From NCBI RefSeq assembly GCF_000374045.1, contig NZ_KB893386.1, positions 124,001 to 188,000 of the forward strand: a stretch of DNA of 64,000 nucleotides. The letters are read 5' to 3'. This stretch comes from Segetibacter koreensis DSM 18137 (GTDB lineage Bacteria; Bacteroidota; Bacteroidia; Chitinophagales; Chitinophagaceae). Both the position numbers and the translations under genes were made by a program. The notes below the pieces were generated by a model. That model was not told the DNA's origin, ran no database searches, and worked only from the letters and a program-made list of their open reading frames with translations. Below are positions 17,701-27,098 of the stretch, in pieces. How positions within the stretch are numbered: the stretch's first letter is position 1; the number at the start of each line of letters is the position of its first letter.

Positions 17701-18018
17701 AAAAGATTGTCTGTCGCCAGTAACATACATTCTTATTGCACCTAGTTTTACACGCCTTTTTACACTTCTCCCAAATCATACTCTTACCTGCTTACCGTCA
17801 TAAAAATGCCGTTAATGAAAACATAGTTTTACTTAAAAGTAAAGGCTATGAGAAAAACTAAATGCCTTTTCATTTTAAATATCTTATAAACGTACTGTTG
17901 TGCGGGCAGAAGTATCATAGACATTTTGTAAATTTTTTTTATAAGCCCTGTTTATAACTTAAGTGCGCCTTTAAATGCACAAGCGGCCTTGGAATATTCT
18001 TCAATAAAAAATACGGTT
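17701..18018. other. Gene-free gap between MFS and CPBP genes
   Basis: The 318 bp hold no convincing gene. A 12-codon frame starting at 17848 looks like the beginning of a signal peptide and stops at once. No FNR-type box, strong hairpin or repeat was seen. Confidence 0.5.
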
Positions 18019-18879
18019 ATGAGAAAGTTGAATATATATTCTGCGGTTATTTTTTACTTCATTGTAGCTTATGCGATCGCATGGGGAGGCATACTTTATT
18101 CTTTTGGAAGCGAGGGATTTAAACTTTACCAGGGCGAGGGTGTATTATCAGGAAGTATTGATCAAAAGTTTTTGTATGTATGGATAGCAATGCTGGCAGG
18201 GCCTTCTATTGCAGGCATTTTGCTCACTGCTATTACAGATGGCAAAAAGGGCGTAAGGCATTTGCTTGCATCTATATCAATTTGGAAAGTTGAAATTAAA
18301 TGGTATGCATTTGCACTTTTTATATTCCCGGTTGTGCTGCTTTTTATTTTAGCTTCATTTTCAGTTTTTTCATCTAAATTTTATCCTTCAACCATGATAA
18401 CGATAGGCTTAGCTGCCGGTCTGATCGGGGGATTTTTTGAGGAGATTGGATGGACAGGATTTGCTTTGCCAAAGCTACAGTTAATATACACCCCTTTAAA
18501 AGCAGGCATCATACTGGGAGTAGTACATGCTTTTTGGCATTTATTGGGCGATTTGTGGGGTGGGGTAATTTTCTATAAAGAATTATACGAGATACATTTT
18601 TTTCTTTGGATACTTTGCCTGACAGCTTTCCGTCTTGTTGCCAGTTGGATTTATAACAATACAGGCAGTCTTCTTTTGGCCCAATTAACACATGCAAGTT
18701 TCACCGGCAGCCAGTTAATGTTTAGTCCCTCAGCATTGAATCCAACTGAATCAATTGTATGGTATGCAGCATTTGTTATAGTTCTCTGGATAATTGTAAT
18801 AGCAGCATTTTTAGGCCGAAAAGGCAAAACAAGCATTTCTGTAGAAAACAGGATAAAATCTATAAGTCATGTTTATTAA
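18019..18879 (+). CDS. CPBP-family intramembrane metalloprotease-like protein
   Basis: About 286 residues with eight hydrophobic helices. The family's first motif appears as GGFFEEIGWTGFALP and the second as VVHAFWHLLGD, giving the Glu-Glu and the two histidines of the predicted active site. The usual Arg of EExxxR is Thr here (EEIGWTGF), so activity may be changed. The frame reaches back to a TTG at 17989, but the ATG at 18019 opens directly onto the first helix (MRKLNIYSAVIFYF) and is preferred. CPBP proteins include CAAX-type proteases and self-immunity proteins. The next gene overlaps its end by 11 bp. Confidence 0.8.
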   Translation: MRKLNIYSAVIFYFIVAYAIAWGGILYSFGSEGFKLYQGEGVLSGSIDQKFLYVWIAMLAGPSIAGILLTAITDGKKGVRHLLASISIWKVEIKWYAFALFIFPVVLLFILASFSVFSSKFYPSTMITIGLAAGLIGGFFEEIGWTGFALPKLQLIYTPLKAGIILGVVHAFWHLLGDLWGGVIFYKELYEIHFFLWILCLTAFRLVASWIYNNTGSLLLAQLTHASFTGSQLMFSPSALNPTESIVWYAAFVIVLWIIVIAAFLGRKGKTSISVENRIKSISHVY

Positions 18880-19666
18880 GTATAAAGATTTACAAAAGCT
18901 TTTTGTATCGGAGATTAATGAGGAACTATCGAGATTTCCTGTTGAAGCACCAGGTATAATTACAGAAAAAGATATTGAACATCTGCCCGAACCTGTAAAA
19001 AAATATTTTCGCTACTGTGGTCTTATTGGTAAAAACAAGATGATGAATGCAAAAATTGAATGGAAAGATGTTTATTTAAAAAGAGGTTTTAATGAAAAGT
19101 GGATGAGTATGTATTGCTCACAGTTCAACTCTGTAGCGGAGCCTACCCGCATTGTTTTTATGAAAGCAAAAATTTTGCGAATGATTCCTTTCGAGGGACG
19201 TGACAAATGTCAACACGGACACGGCAATATGTTGATAAAACTACTGAGAATGTTCACCATCGCTGATGCAAAAGGAAAAGAAATGGATGCATCCGCTTTA
19301 GTAACTGTCCTGGCAGAAGCGTTGTTGGTTCCGGGATATGCTTTACAGAAATATATTAAATGGACACCGATTGATATAAAATCTGCAAAGGCAACACTTA
19401 CGTGGAAAGAATGTGAAGTAAGCGGGATATTCTTCTTTAATGACAAAGGAGAATTCGAACGATTTGAAACAACCGACCGTTATTATTCAACAACAGGAAA
19501 AGATTACAAAAAAATAAAGTGGACAGCAACAGTAGATATATATCACGAAACAAACGGAATAAGGTGCCCTGCATATTTTAGAGCAACATGGAACACAGAA
19601 AAGGGCGACTTAGACTACTTTAAAGGAAGTCTGGCTACTATCAGGTACAACATAAGGAATTACTAA
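18869..19666 (+). CDS. DUF6544-family protein
   Basis: A 265-residue soluble protein matching the DUF6544 pattern: LPEPVKKYFRYCGLIGK near the start, a MNAKIEWKDVYLKRGF strand, a conserved central Asp/Gly part (TIADAKGKEMDASALVTVLAEALLVPGYAL), then W-T-P-I-D and a C-terminal strand pair. Function is unknown. It overlaps the CPBP gene by 11 bp and is likely translated with it. No signal peptide or membrane helix is visible. Confidence 0.75.
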   Translation: MFIKYKDLQKLFVSEINEELSRFPVEAPGIITEKDIEHLPEPVKKYFRYCGLIGKNKMMNAKIEWKDVYLKRGFNEKWMSMYCSQFNSVAEPTRIVFMKAKILRMIPFEGRDKCQHGHGNMLIKLLRMFTIADAKGKEMDASALVTVLAEALLVPGYALQKYIKWTPIDIKSAKATLTWKECEVSGIFFFNDKGEFERFETTDRYYSTTGKDYKKIKWTATVDIYHETNGIRCPAYFRATWNTEKGDLDYFKGSLATIRYNIRNY

Positions 19667-19749
19667 ATTAAGACTTAGAGTAGTTCATTATATTAACACA
19701 ACAGACCCCTATGCTAACCCGCTCACACGATTGATTTCACTATTTCTCA

Positions 19750-20754
19750 CTATTTGCGCTGTAAGTTTCTATAAAGCAGCAATCCCACAGGTATAGGCAA
19801 CCAAAACGTAAAAAAGCGATAAAGCAAGGTTACAATTAAAGCAGCGTGTAATGGTACGCCTAACGTAGTATAAAAATAGGTCATTGCACTTTCATAGGCT
19901 ATAAGAGATCCGGGAGATAGGGGCAGGGCACCTATTACAAGCGACAGTAATAATCCAAGTATAATGCGGGAAAAAGCCAAACCTACATGAAAGCCTTTCA
20001 AAAGTGCATAGGCGGTAATAACATCACAAAAGATAATAGAAAGCTGAAGGAGTATTGCAAGCACTGTCGCTTTTTTATTTCGCACAAACTCTTTCATGCT
20101 TGCTTCATGCTCATTTTTAAGAGAAGGAAGGTTTGCTTTCTCTATGTACCGCTTGATACTGCCGAAGCGGCCCAACTTATTAAGTACAAAAGATATTGTC
20201 TCTGTGCTGCTTATAACAATCATAACAATACCGAGAAAAATGTAAAACACAAAGCCAGCAATAGCGGTGTAAATAATAACATGATTAGCATGCAGAGAAT
20301 AATGAAGGTACCAGCAATAAAAAATTAACAGCAGCATGAGAAATGCTATATAATAACAAATACTTTCTAATACCAGTGCTGTAAATGCTCGTGACGCAGA
20401 AACTCCCCTTTTTACAAGTTGATTAAATACATAACCATTGCCACTAACACCACCTGTAGGCAGCGCCTGGTTAACAAACATAATAACAACTGAAATTTTA
20501 AAGAGTAAACCAAAATTTATTGTACCACGCTGCTGTGGCAGCAATGTGTGAAGTATAAGCGAGTTAAGCACATAAGTGGCGATCTGTGAACCAAGGGCAA
20601 CCAACAACCATCCCGGACTTAGTTGTAGCAAGAGAGCTTCTATATCTTCCAGTTTGCCAACGTAATGAACAGCGAGGTAGAAAACAATAAAAGACAAAAT
20701 ATAAAATACAATGCGGGAAGGTGCAAATAAAGTTTTTCGTCTTTTTGGGGTCAT
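19750..20754 (-). CDS. Lysylphosphatidylglycerol synthase-type membrane (flippase-like) protein
   Basis: A 334-residue membrane protein of the YbhN/UPF0104 group, similar to the flippase part of MprF. It has about eight helices, the family's ALPTGGVSGNGYVF segment (about 98-112), and a late LSPGSLIAYESAMTYFYTTLGVP segment. Such proteins translocate lipids or lipid-linked precursors; the substrate here is unknown. It stands alone, convergent with DUF6544, and lacks the lysyl-transferase domain of MprF. Confidence 0.8.
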   Translation of the reverse strand: MTPKRRKTLFAPSRIVFYILSFIVFYLAVHYVGKLEDIEALLLQLSPGWLLVALGSQIATYVLNSLILHTLLPQQRGTINFGLLFKISVVIMFVNQALPTGGVSGNGYVFNQLVKRGVSASRAFTALVLESICYYIAFLMLLLIFYCWYLHYSLHANHVIIYTAIAGFVFYIFLGIVMIVISSTETISFVLNKLGRFGSIKRYIEKANLPSLKNEHEASMKEFVRNKKATVLAILLQLSIIFCDVITAYALLKGFHVGLAFSRIILGLLLSLVIGALPLSPGSLIAYESAMTYFYTTLGVPLHAALIVTLLYRFFTFWLPIPVGLLLYRNLQRK

Positions 20755-20840
20755 GGTAAGAGTAGGCTATGCCCTAACCAAATATAAAAAATAATTACTA
20801 TAAAACATTTTGATTGTACATTGAGGCTGAGCAACCGACC

Positions 20841-20862
20841 TTGTTGTGTCTCAGACTTGTAC
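20841..20862 (-). repeat. Interspersed GTACAAGTG-type repeat, copy 2 (diverged)
   Basis: The minus strand reads GTACAAGTCTGAGACACAAC then AA. It differs from the copy at 5063 at a few positions. It lies in the gap between two leftward genes. Confidence 0.45.
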
Positions 20863-20975
20863 CTTTACCAGTAGTTTAAGTTGTTTAAAATTGCAGCTTT
20901 TGCTTATTGCTATAATTACGGTCAAAATTTAAGCTTGAACCCTCTAATTCGCAACTAGATATATTTCTGATCTTT

Positions 20976-21347
20976 TCATGCCTTTTTTGCCATATCCTTT
21001 TGTCCCATTTCATTCAGGTGAGCCAGGCTAAGATCGTCAGCAGATACAGACTCGACCCAATCGCCATTTTCCAGGAAAAATATCTGTACAAACAACCCAA
21101 AAAAATGCCTGAAATCTTGCTCAACTTTTCCTGTTTTATACCACGATTTTATTTCTAATGCGCCACTATTATGGTTCTTTCTTATTTCTCCTATTTTTTT
21201 GTCTGCAATTATTCGATGCTCTCTAAAAGACGATTCCTGCCATTTATGCCTTACATCATAAAACTCTATTTTTAAGAACGGGAAGCACTCATTAAATTTA
21301 TCCTGCAACTCTGAGGTAGTTTTATTATCGTCGATGCTTAAAATCAT
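20976..21347 (-). CDS. Conserved-looking hypothetical protein in the DoxX-uspA operon
   Basis: I do not recognise the family. The product is 123 residues from the ATG at 21347 (MILSIDDNKTTSELQDKFNECFPFLKIEFYD); an in-frame upstream start at 21404 would run through the preceding small gene and is rejected. It is soluble and mixed alpha/beta, with a motif HRIIADKKIGEIRKNHNSGALEIKSWYKTGKVEQDF and an acidic C-terminal part. It begins 7 bp after a 50-residue membrane ORF, downstream of uspA, so it probably belongs to the box-controlled unit starting at 22957. Confidence 0.65.
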   Translation of the reverse strand: MILSIDDNKTTSELQDKFNECFPFLKIEFYDVRHKWQESSFREHRIIADKKIGEIRKNHNSGALEIKSWYKTGKVEQDFRHFFGLFVQIFFLENGDWVESVSADDLSLAHLNEMGQKDMAKKA

Positions 21348-21354
21348 ATTCTTC

Positions 21355-21507
21355 TTAATTGTGCTGTATAAAAACTCCGTAGATTTTTGTAAAAATAAAA
21401 ACAATAAAATCTTTGAGGAATGTAAAAGCTGCTACATAAAATAAAACCGCAACAACCCAGGCTATTAATCGATGAGAAAATATTTTATGAAAGTTCCCGG
21501 TAATCAT
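21355..21507 (-). CDS. Small single-span membrane protein (50 aa)
   Basis: An ORF of 50 codons starts with ATG at 21505-21507 and ends with TAA at 21355-21357. The product has a basic N-terminus (FHKIFSHR) and one long hydrophobic span (LIAWVVAVLFYVAAFTFL), then a second hydrophobic patch and QHN at the end. It sits 67 bp after uspA and 7 bp before the next gene, with AAGAAG as a possible ribosome site for that gene. Good packing and a clean membrane span make it a likely real gene. Confidence 0.55.
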   Translation of the reverse strand: MITGNFHKIFSHRLIAWVVAVLFYVAAFTFLKDFIVFIFTKIYGVFIQHN

Positions 21508-21574
21508 AATAGTACATTTTATAAGTAAATAATTTCATACGAAGAGACTTTAAATAATTTCCTTTAGAGACTAT

Positions 21575-22414
21575 TTAATGGTTATGGGCAATAAACAGCG
21601 GAAGATTCACTTTTTCTATTAAACAATCTGCCAGGCTTCTTTTAAACAACCGCGATACCATATTTCTTTGATAAGCACCCAATACCACGAGGGCGTTCTC
21701 TTTTTGTAATTTCAGGTAAGTAGTAATTTCCTGTTCAGCGTCTCCTTTTAATACAGTAAATGTTGCGTGCGGAAAATGGCGGTGCATAAACTCCTTCATA
21801 TACTTATTGTCAGGTAAATGATACGATTCTTTTTCATCGTTTATTGACAGAACTTCAGTTTCTATATATTTAAGGGCAGGAAGCAAATAGCTAAACATTT
21901 TTATTGCATAAACCGAGGCAGGCTTACCATTGTACAGTAAAATAATTTTACTTATAGGCTTAAAAGTATGCGGGACTACCATTACAGGGCATTGTGTTTC
22001 AGCTAACAGCTCGCGCATAAACTGAGACGGCGCCTGCTCTTCAAACCGGGTAAAAGTCTCATTTTTGTAAATAACAAGTAAGTCACTATAAATTGTTTCG
22101 TGCAATAAATCAGGAAAAGCTGCATCCTTATCGCGGTGAATAGAATAATTTAGTTTAGCATTTTGTACTTCACTTTCAAATAAATGCACTGCATTCTCCC
22201 TCTTTTCCTCGTCCTCTTTATCAAGTTGTTTCAAATTGCCCTGGCTACCATTGCCGTCAAAACGAACCTGAGAAAGACGATAACTATGGTACAAAATATC
22301 GTCTAAAAAAACCCCTACAAGATGAGCATTACTATGTTTTGCAAGATAAATGGTATAATCCCTGGTACTCTCAGAAAACTTATAACCATCAAAGGCGCCT
22401 ATAATCTTCTTCAT
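21575..22414 (-). CDS. Tandem universal stress protein, type C
   Basis: A 279-residue double UspA protein. The first domain begins MKKIIGAFDGYKFSESTRDYTIYLAKHSNAHLVGVFLDD; the second ends in GAYQRNMVSRLFKRSLADCLIEKVNLPLFIAHNH, a degenerate nucleotide loop. It is a paralogue of the protein at 59404 (SESTxDYxxYxAK, GAYQR). It lies 12 bp after the DoxX-like gene, so one message carries both. The paralogous pair at 58923-60240 has the same two partners in the opposite order. Confidence 0.88.
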   Translation of the reverse strand: MKKIIGAFDGYKFSESTRDYTIYLAKHSNAHLVGVFLDDILYHSYRLSQVRFDGNGSQGNLKQLDKEDEEKRENAVHLFESEVQNAKLNYSIHRDKDAAFPDLLHETIYSDLLVIYKNETFTRFEEQAPSQFMRELLAETQCPVMVVPHTFKPISKIILLYNGKPASVYAIKMFSYLLPALKYIETEVLSINDEKESYHLPDNKYMKEFMHRHFPHATFTVLKGDAEQEITTYLKLQKENALVVLGAYQRNMVSRLFKRSLADCLIEKVNLPLFIAHNH

Positions 22415-22426
22415 TGCTGATCTATT

Positions 22427-22957
22427 TTAACTTTGATACAAAGAATGGGACGTAAATTTTCTTATGTTGAAACGCTTATTACTCTTCGTTTGCTTCTTCC
22501 AGACGTAATCAGGTTTTTCCTTTAATAACCAAACCATTGCATAAGCCATAATAAGTGTGCTTGGAAATGCTGAGGCAATGCCTAATGGCATAATAGCAAC
22601 CAGAAAAACAATGGCGCCAATAACTCCTGCTTTATAAAACCACCCTTTTAGTAGCAGCGAGACAGCAATAAAACTTTGTGCAGTTGCAATAGAGCCAACA
22701 ACCAATACTACATGTTTGCTAAACCAACCTGTAATAAACAGTCTGTATATACCTAAAGCGGCTTCAGAAGTGCGAACATAATCCTCGGGTGATTGAAGGG
22801 AAAGTTTCCAATTAATATAACTGGCTGAGGCAAACAATATAAAAAACAATACACGGGCCACCTTCGGAAAGAAAACTGAAAAAAATAGCAATATCAATGC
22901 AAAAGCATTTGAGATTAAATAACCTACTAAAAAAGTTTGATCTTCAAGGCCTTTCAT
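22427..22957 (-). CDS. DoxX-like four-helix membrane protein
   Basis: A 176-residue protein with about four to five helices. It shares with the protein at 58923 the segments SxxxxARVLFxxLF, a W-N/T-W stretch, ALGIYRLFITGWFSKHVVLVVGSIA and IxGAIVFLVAIMPLGIASAFPS. The fold resembles DoxX/DoxD-type proteins, but the exact family is uncertain. A basic tail follows. It is the first gene of a box-controlled unit with uspA, and in both places where it occurs it accompanies type C uspA. Confidence 0.7.
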   Translation of the reverse strand: MKGLEDQTFLVGYLISNAFALILLFFSVFFPKVARVLFFILFASASYINWKLSLQSPEDYVRTSEAALGIYRLFITGWFSKHVVLVVGSIATAQSFIAVSLLLKGWFYKAGVIGAIVFLVAIMPLGIASAFPSTLIMAYAMVWLLKEKPDYVWKKQTKSNKRFNIRKFTSHSLYQS

Positions 22958-23023
22958 AATAAGGCGATTTAATTGTTATCTGAGATAGGAGAACAAATTT
23001 GGATATTTCATATCTACTTTACA

Positions 23024-23037
23024 ATGACGATGGTCAA
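23024..23037 (-). promoter_or_regulatory. FNR-type operator (TGAC variant) of the DoxX-uspA unit
   Basis: ATGACGATGGTCAA contains TGAC-N4-GTCA. On the minus strand CAAATTTG (22994-23001), one mismatch to TAnnTTTG, starts exactly 22 bp from the box edge, the near spacing, 37 bp before the ATG at 22957. Confidence 0.6.
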
Positions 23038-23124
23038 GGTCTTGTATGATTGCTATCTTAATTAACCATTATCCAACTACTGGCTACACGTAATTGAAAA
23101 AACGTTTTTACAAAAACTGAAAGA

Positions 23125-23949
23125 TTATAAATTATGGGCAATAAATACTGGAATACAATGATCCTTAATAAGTTTTTCAACAAAACTTTCCCTGAATAAA
23201 TTAGACAACCCTGAACGACTAAAAGCCCCGGTAACTAATAAAGCATTCTTGCTGTAATGAACCCAATCAACAAAATGGTTTGAAGTATCAAAGTGAAGTT
23301 TTTCAATGTTTACATTTGTATAGTGTCGGCAGGCATATTCCTCCAGGTACTCAATATCGGGTATACTGTCTTTTCCATCATTGTCAATATATACAATGTT
23401 GATTTCGAGATTTGAAAAGTTTGGAAAAAGTAAGGAAAATAATTTTAAGGCAAATAAAGATTGACGTTTCCCGTCATAAGCAACCAGTATTTTTTCAATA
23501 GTTTTGTAATTTTCGGGAATAACCATAACAGGACATTCAGCATTATGAATTACCTGGCGCATAAAATGATTAGGTTGTCGCGCTTCCCAGTCTTTAAAAA
23601 ACAATTCTTCACTCATAACCAACAAGTCTGAAAACCTCGACTCCTTCACAAGATCATTTATCTCCCAAGATTTCCCTTCCTCATGTAACCGGTACTCAAT
23701 GCCATTGCTAATGCATTTTTGTTTAAATAATTCAACACTGTTCATTGCATTTACCCTTTCTTTTGCAACGAGTTCTGCTATTGGTCCCGGATCTGGATAA
23801 AGTGAAGATGGTATAAGAATTCGATAGTCAATAGAAAGAAAAAAAGCTCCGGTTAACAATATTGGTTCTGCTTCATTTAATGATTTTATAAAAGCAAAAG
23901 CAGCATTTGAAAAATTTTTACCATCACAGGCAAGAACAATTGTTTTCAT
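23125..23949 (-). CDS. Tandem universal stress protein, type B
   Basis: A 274-residue double UspA protein opening MKTIVLACDGKNFSNAAFAFIKSLNEAEPILLTGAFFLS, the signature shared with the proteins at 57868 and 60254. The second domain ends GAFSRSGLSNLFRESFVEKLIKDHCIPVFIAHN, lacking a proper G2XG9XGS loop, so ATP binding is doubtful there. A purine-rich TTGGAGG-like stretch precedes the ATG on the minus strand. It lies 90 bp after the BON gene and may be read from it; I found no box of its own. Confidence 0.88.
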   Translation of the reverse strand: MKTIVLACDGKNFSNAAFAFIKSLNEAEPILLTGAFFLSIDYRILIPSSLYPDPGPIAELVAKERVNAMNSVELFKQKCISNGIEYRLHEEGKSWEINDLVKESRFSDLLVMSEELFFKDWEARQPNHFMRQVIHNAECPVMVIPENYKTIEKILVAYDGKRQSLFALKLFSLLFPNFSNLEINIVYIDNDGKDSIPDIEYLEEYACRHYTNVNIEKLHFDTSNHFVDWVHYSKNALLVTGAFSRSGLSNLFRESFVEKLIKDHCIPVFIAHNL

Positions 23950-24039
23950 AGTATGATCTTTTAAATTACTTGGAGGTAAGCAATATCAGAATTTAAAAAA
24001 GAGAAGTCTATATCCCTTTTTAGGCTTAAACTACATTCG

Positions 24040-24711
24040 TTAAAACTCGTAAACTTCTTTTCCCACCACCTTAAGTTTGTTTTCAACCGAAGTAACTCCG
24101 GGACCTGCCCATGCAGCATATTCTGCATCATCCTTTTCGGCCAGAGAGTCTACTGTTCCTGTTAATATCACCGTAGTACCTTCTACTTCAACATTCACTT
24201 TCTGGGCATCAATTGTAGCACTGCGATGAAAAGCTGCTGATATTTTTTGCTTAATGTCTTTTGGTACCAGCGTAGGTTTTATTTTAATAAAGTTGTAGAT
24301 CTCCCGAACTCCAATCAAACCTTCTATTGCATTTCTTGCAGTTTCACGTTGAAATTTCCATTCAACTTCACCTTCGAGTGTAACAACACCATCTTCAACT
24401 TCCACTTTTATTTTGTCTTCATTTGTAAAGCCACGCCATTTAAGTGCTTGTACAACTGCTTCCGCAATTTCTGTATCAGTTTTGCGATCGTCAGAAGAAA
24501 TGCCTACCTGGATGTCCTGAGCGACAGCTTTTACGCCTGCAATCTTTTTTGCTGCCCTTTCGGCTGCAAGTTTTCTGGAATAAGTGTCAACTCTTCCAGA
24601 TAGTGTGACTATTCCGTCTTTTACCGCTACACCGATTTCTGAAGCATTTAAAGACGGCTCCCATTCCAACTCGTTCATTACATCTTTTTGAATATCTGCA
24701 TCATTTCTCAT
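24040..24711 (-). CDS. Triple BON-domain protein (OsmY-like)
   Basis: A 223-residue protein made of three BON domains (about 3-70, 75-145, 148-218), each with the pattern VxVxDGxVTLxGxVxxxxxxxxAExAAxxxxGVxxVxNxIxV. Unlike OsmY it has no signal peptide, so it is probably cytoplasmic. BON domains bind membranes or other ligands and are often induced by osmotic or general stress. It lies upstream of a type B uspA in the same direction. Confidence 0.88.
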   Translation of the reverse strand: MRNDADIQKDVMNELEWEPSLNASEIGVAVKDGIVTLSGRVDTYSRKLAAERAAKKIAGVKAVAQDIQVGISSDDRKTDTEIAEAVVQALKWRGFTNEDKIKVEVEDGVVTLEGEVEWKFQRETARNAIEGLIGVREIYNFIKIKPTLVPKDIKQKISAAFHRSATIDAQKVNVEVEGTTVILTGTVDSLAEKDDAEYAAWAGPGVTSVENKLKVVGKEVYEF

Positions 24712-25022
24712 AGAAAGAGATTTTATGTGTCTAAATCAGTTCGCACCTTTATTCCCAAATAGACTGCGTTTTCAATTTAAAAGAGGCAAGTGTAAATGTA
24801 GATAACGCACTTGCTGAAAAAAAATGATTTGAAACAGGCGAAACATTGACGTTGATTATAAAATTATTGTCGAATCTTACAGAAGAGCGCATTTTTCAAA
24901 TGATACCTTTACCAAAAAAATCTATTAAAAATATCTAAACGGGGAGACATGATGACGTTGTTCGTAGAAAAAAAATATAGGGAGATTTATTACCTGAAGA
25001 AAAACAAAATAATGTAGAAACC
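24712..25022. other. Gap upstream of the BON gene
   Basis: The 311 bp hold no gene. A degenerate TGAC-N4-ATTA at 24847-24858 resembles the FNR-type box, but no -7 element lies at 22 or 44 bp from it, so I do not count it. The sequence is AT-rich with no strong hairpin. Confidence 0.45.
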
Positions 25023-27098
25023 TTAAAAAGCTACCTCTTTCTCTCTTAGAAACACACATACAGATCGTGAACTCACATTATATTCATTTGCTGTAATAAT
25101 ATCTTTTCCGAAATCGACAAAATCGTTGGGGTGAGAAAGAGCGGTATTAATAATCCTATGCCATTTTCCAGGTATTTGGAATGTAAAGGTTAGATTCTCC
25201 CAATAAGAATTAACCATTACATATATATCATCATCATTTTCTTTCGCCCCATTTAAATAAAAAGAGACAGCTTTTGAATAGAAAGAATTATCGATGTTCC
25301 CATTTACTCCAAACCATTTTACATCCTGTCTCCAAAAACGGCTACGACATAGTGAAGAATGGGCCTTACGGAAAGTAATCATCTTTTTAAAAAACTGGAA
25401 AAAATGATTATTCTCCTTTAGTAGCCCCCAATCTATCCAGCTGGTTTCATTATCCTGGTTATATGGGTTGTTGTTGCCCTTTTGTGTTCTTAAAAATTCA
25501 TCTCCTGCTACAAACATGGGTGTTCCGTTAGAAATAAAGAGCAAAGTGCAAAAGTTTTTTGCCTGTTGCCTTCTTAATTGCATAATATCGGCAGGCACAT
25601 TTTCATCACCCTCCTTTCCACAGTTCCAGCTATAGTTTTCAGTTGCTCCATCAGTGTTATCATTACCATTAGCGAAATTGTTTTTCTGGTTATAAGATAC
25701 AAGATCATACAAAGTAAATCCATCGTGACAGGTAATATAATTTATGCTGTCACTTGCATGACAAGCATTCTGTAAATCATCAGAAAACAGATCTTCACTT
25801 CCATAAATACGGCTGATAAGACTGTCAACACATCCTTCGTCTCCTCTTACAAAACGTCTTACATCATCCCGAAAAGAGCTGTTCCACTGCATCCATTTTA
25901 CACCTGGAAATTTTTTCCCTAACTGAAATGCCCCTACCGCATCCCACGGCTCTGCAATAAATCTTGCAGTGGCTAAATCAGGGTCAGAACTTATCATGCC
26001 CAAAACGGCAGGCTCTTCATAAGAAATAGTACCATCCTCATTTCGGCAAAATATAGAAGCAAGGTCAAACCGAAAGCCGTCGATATGCATTTCACTCCTC
26101 CAGTAATGAAGGCTATCAAGAATCATTCTCCGTACATAACTGTTTCTTGTATGCAAAGTATTTCCCGTACCGGAATAATTGAAATAAGGATCAGTAATAT
26201 CTTTATTAATAAGATAATAAGTACTATTGTCGATTCCTTTATAACTGAATGTAGGCCCTTCGTGACTTCCTTCGGCAGTATGATTAAATACTACATCTAA
26301 AATCACTTCAATGCCGGCTTTATGTAACTCTCTCACCATTGTTTTAAATTCAGTCAGTTGTCCGTCAACATCCACGCGGCGTGCGTAAGCACTATGAGGA
26401 GAAAAAAAATTTAGCGTATTATATCCCCAATATTCATTGGCCTGTATATCAAATTGGTGAACTGGCATTAGCTCTATAGCGGTAATGCCTAATTCCTTTA
26501 AATAAGGAATTTTTTCAACTATGCCGTAAAAAGTTCCCTTTGTACCCTCTGAAGTTCCTGAACTGGAATGAAAAGTAAAACCTTTTACATGCAGCTCGTA
26601 GATAACCAAATCGCTTTCATGGCACACATACTTATCATTTTGCCAATCAAAATGGTTATTTTCTTTTATGATTATTCCCAGAGGTGCTTTACCATCATTT
26701 GGTCCTGGCAGGCATGCTGCCTTTCTATCGTATGCGGGCGAAAAGAAAATAGATTTCGCATAAGGATCAAACAGCACTTTTTGCTTATCAAATGCATGCC
26801 ACTCGACCTGGCTCACTGGCCCTGGTCCATCTATTTTATATGCATAGTATTTACCTTCACCAATATCAGTTGCTTTTATACGGCAATGCCAGATGCGGTT
26901 TGATTTATTAATCAAATAGTCAAAATCATATGTAAATATTGGTACAGAAAAATTTTTGTCGCTATAAATCAGCAACAATATAGAGGTAGCATTTCTTGAG
27001 TAAATAGCAAAATTAAAGGCGTCCTCTTCCTGTATATACGTTGCTCCTAAAGGATAAGGAGAACCTTCAACGCTTTCCCATAATGTTTTACTTGCCAT
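25023..27098 (-). CDS. glgX: Glycogen debranching enzyme (GlgX/isoamylase type)
   Basis: A 691-residue GH13 enzyme that cleaves alpha-1,6 branch points in glycogen. It has an N-terminal CBM48-like domain (GATYIQEEDAFNFAIYSRNA), the catalytic barrel with DVVFNHT, the nucleophile region IDGFRFDLAS, the acid/base in RFIAEPWD and YITCHDGFTLYDLVSYNQKNN, which mark GlgX and isoamylases, and a C-terminal beta domain. It overlaps the glucokinase gene by 11 bp. Together they free glucose units and phosphorylate them, a fermentable reserve. Control comes from the box at 28202. Confidence 0.92.
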   Translation of the reverse strand: MASKTLWESVEGSPYPLGATYIQEEDAFNFAIYSRNATSILLLIYSDKNFSVPIFTYDFDYLINKSNRIWHCRIKATDIGEGKYYAYKIDGPGPVSQVEWHAFDKQKVLFDPYAKSIFFSPAYDRKAACLPGPNDGKAPLGIIIKENNHFDWQNDKYVCHESDLVIYELHVKGFTFHSSSGTSEGTKGTFYGIVEKIPYLKELGITAIELMPVHQFDIQANEYWGYNTLNFFSPHSAYARRVDVDGQLTEFKTMVRELHKAGIEVILDVVFNHTAEGSHEGPTFSYKGIDNSTYYLINKDITDPYFNYSGTGNTLHTRNSYVRRMILDSLHYWRSEMHIDGFRFDLASIFCRNEDGTISYEEPAVLGMISSDPDLATARFIAEPWDAVGAFQLGKKFPGVKWMQWNSSFRDDVRRFVRGDEGCVDSLISRIYGSEDLFSDDLQNACHASDSINYITCHDGFTLYDLVSYNQKNNFANGNDNTDGATENYSWNCGKEGDENVPADIMQLRRQQAKNFCTLLFISNGTPMFVAGDEFLRTQKGNNNPYNQDNETSWIDWGLLKENNHFFQFFKKMITFRKAHSSLCRSRFWRQDVKWFGVNGNIDNSFYSKAVSFYLNGAKENDDDIYVMVNSYWENLTFTFQIPGKWHRIINTALSHPNDFVDFGKDIITANEYNVSSRSVCVFLREKEVAF

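Noticed and set aside
24847-24858. TGACGTTGATTA as a possible FNR-type box for the BON gene
   Set aside because: One arm mismatches and no TAnnTTTG-like element lies at either spacing.
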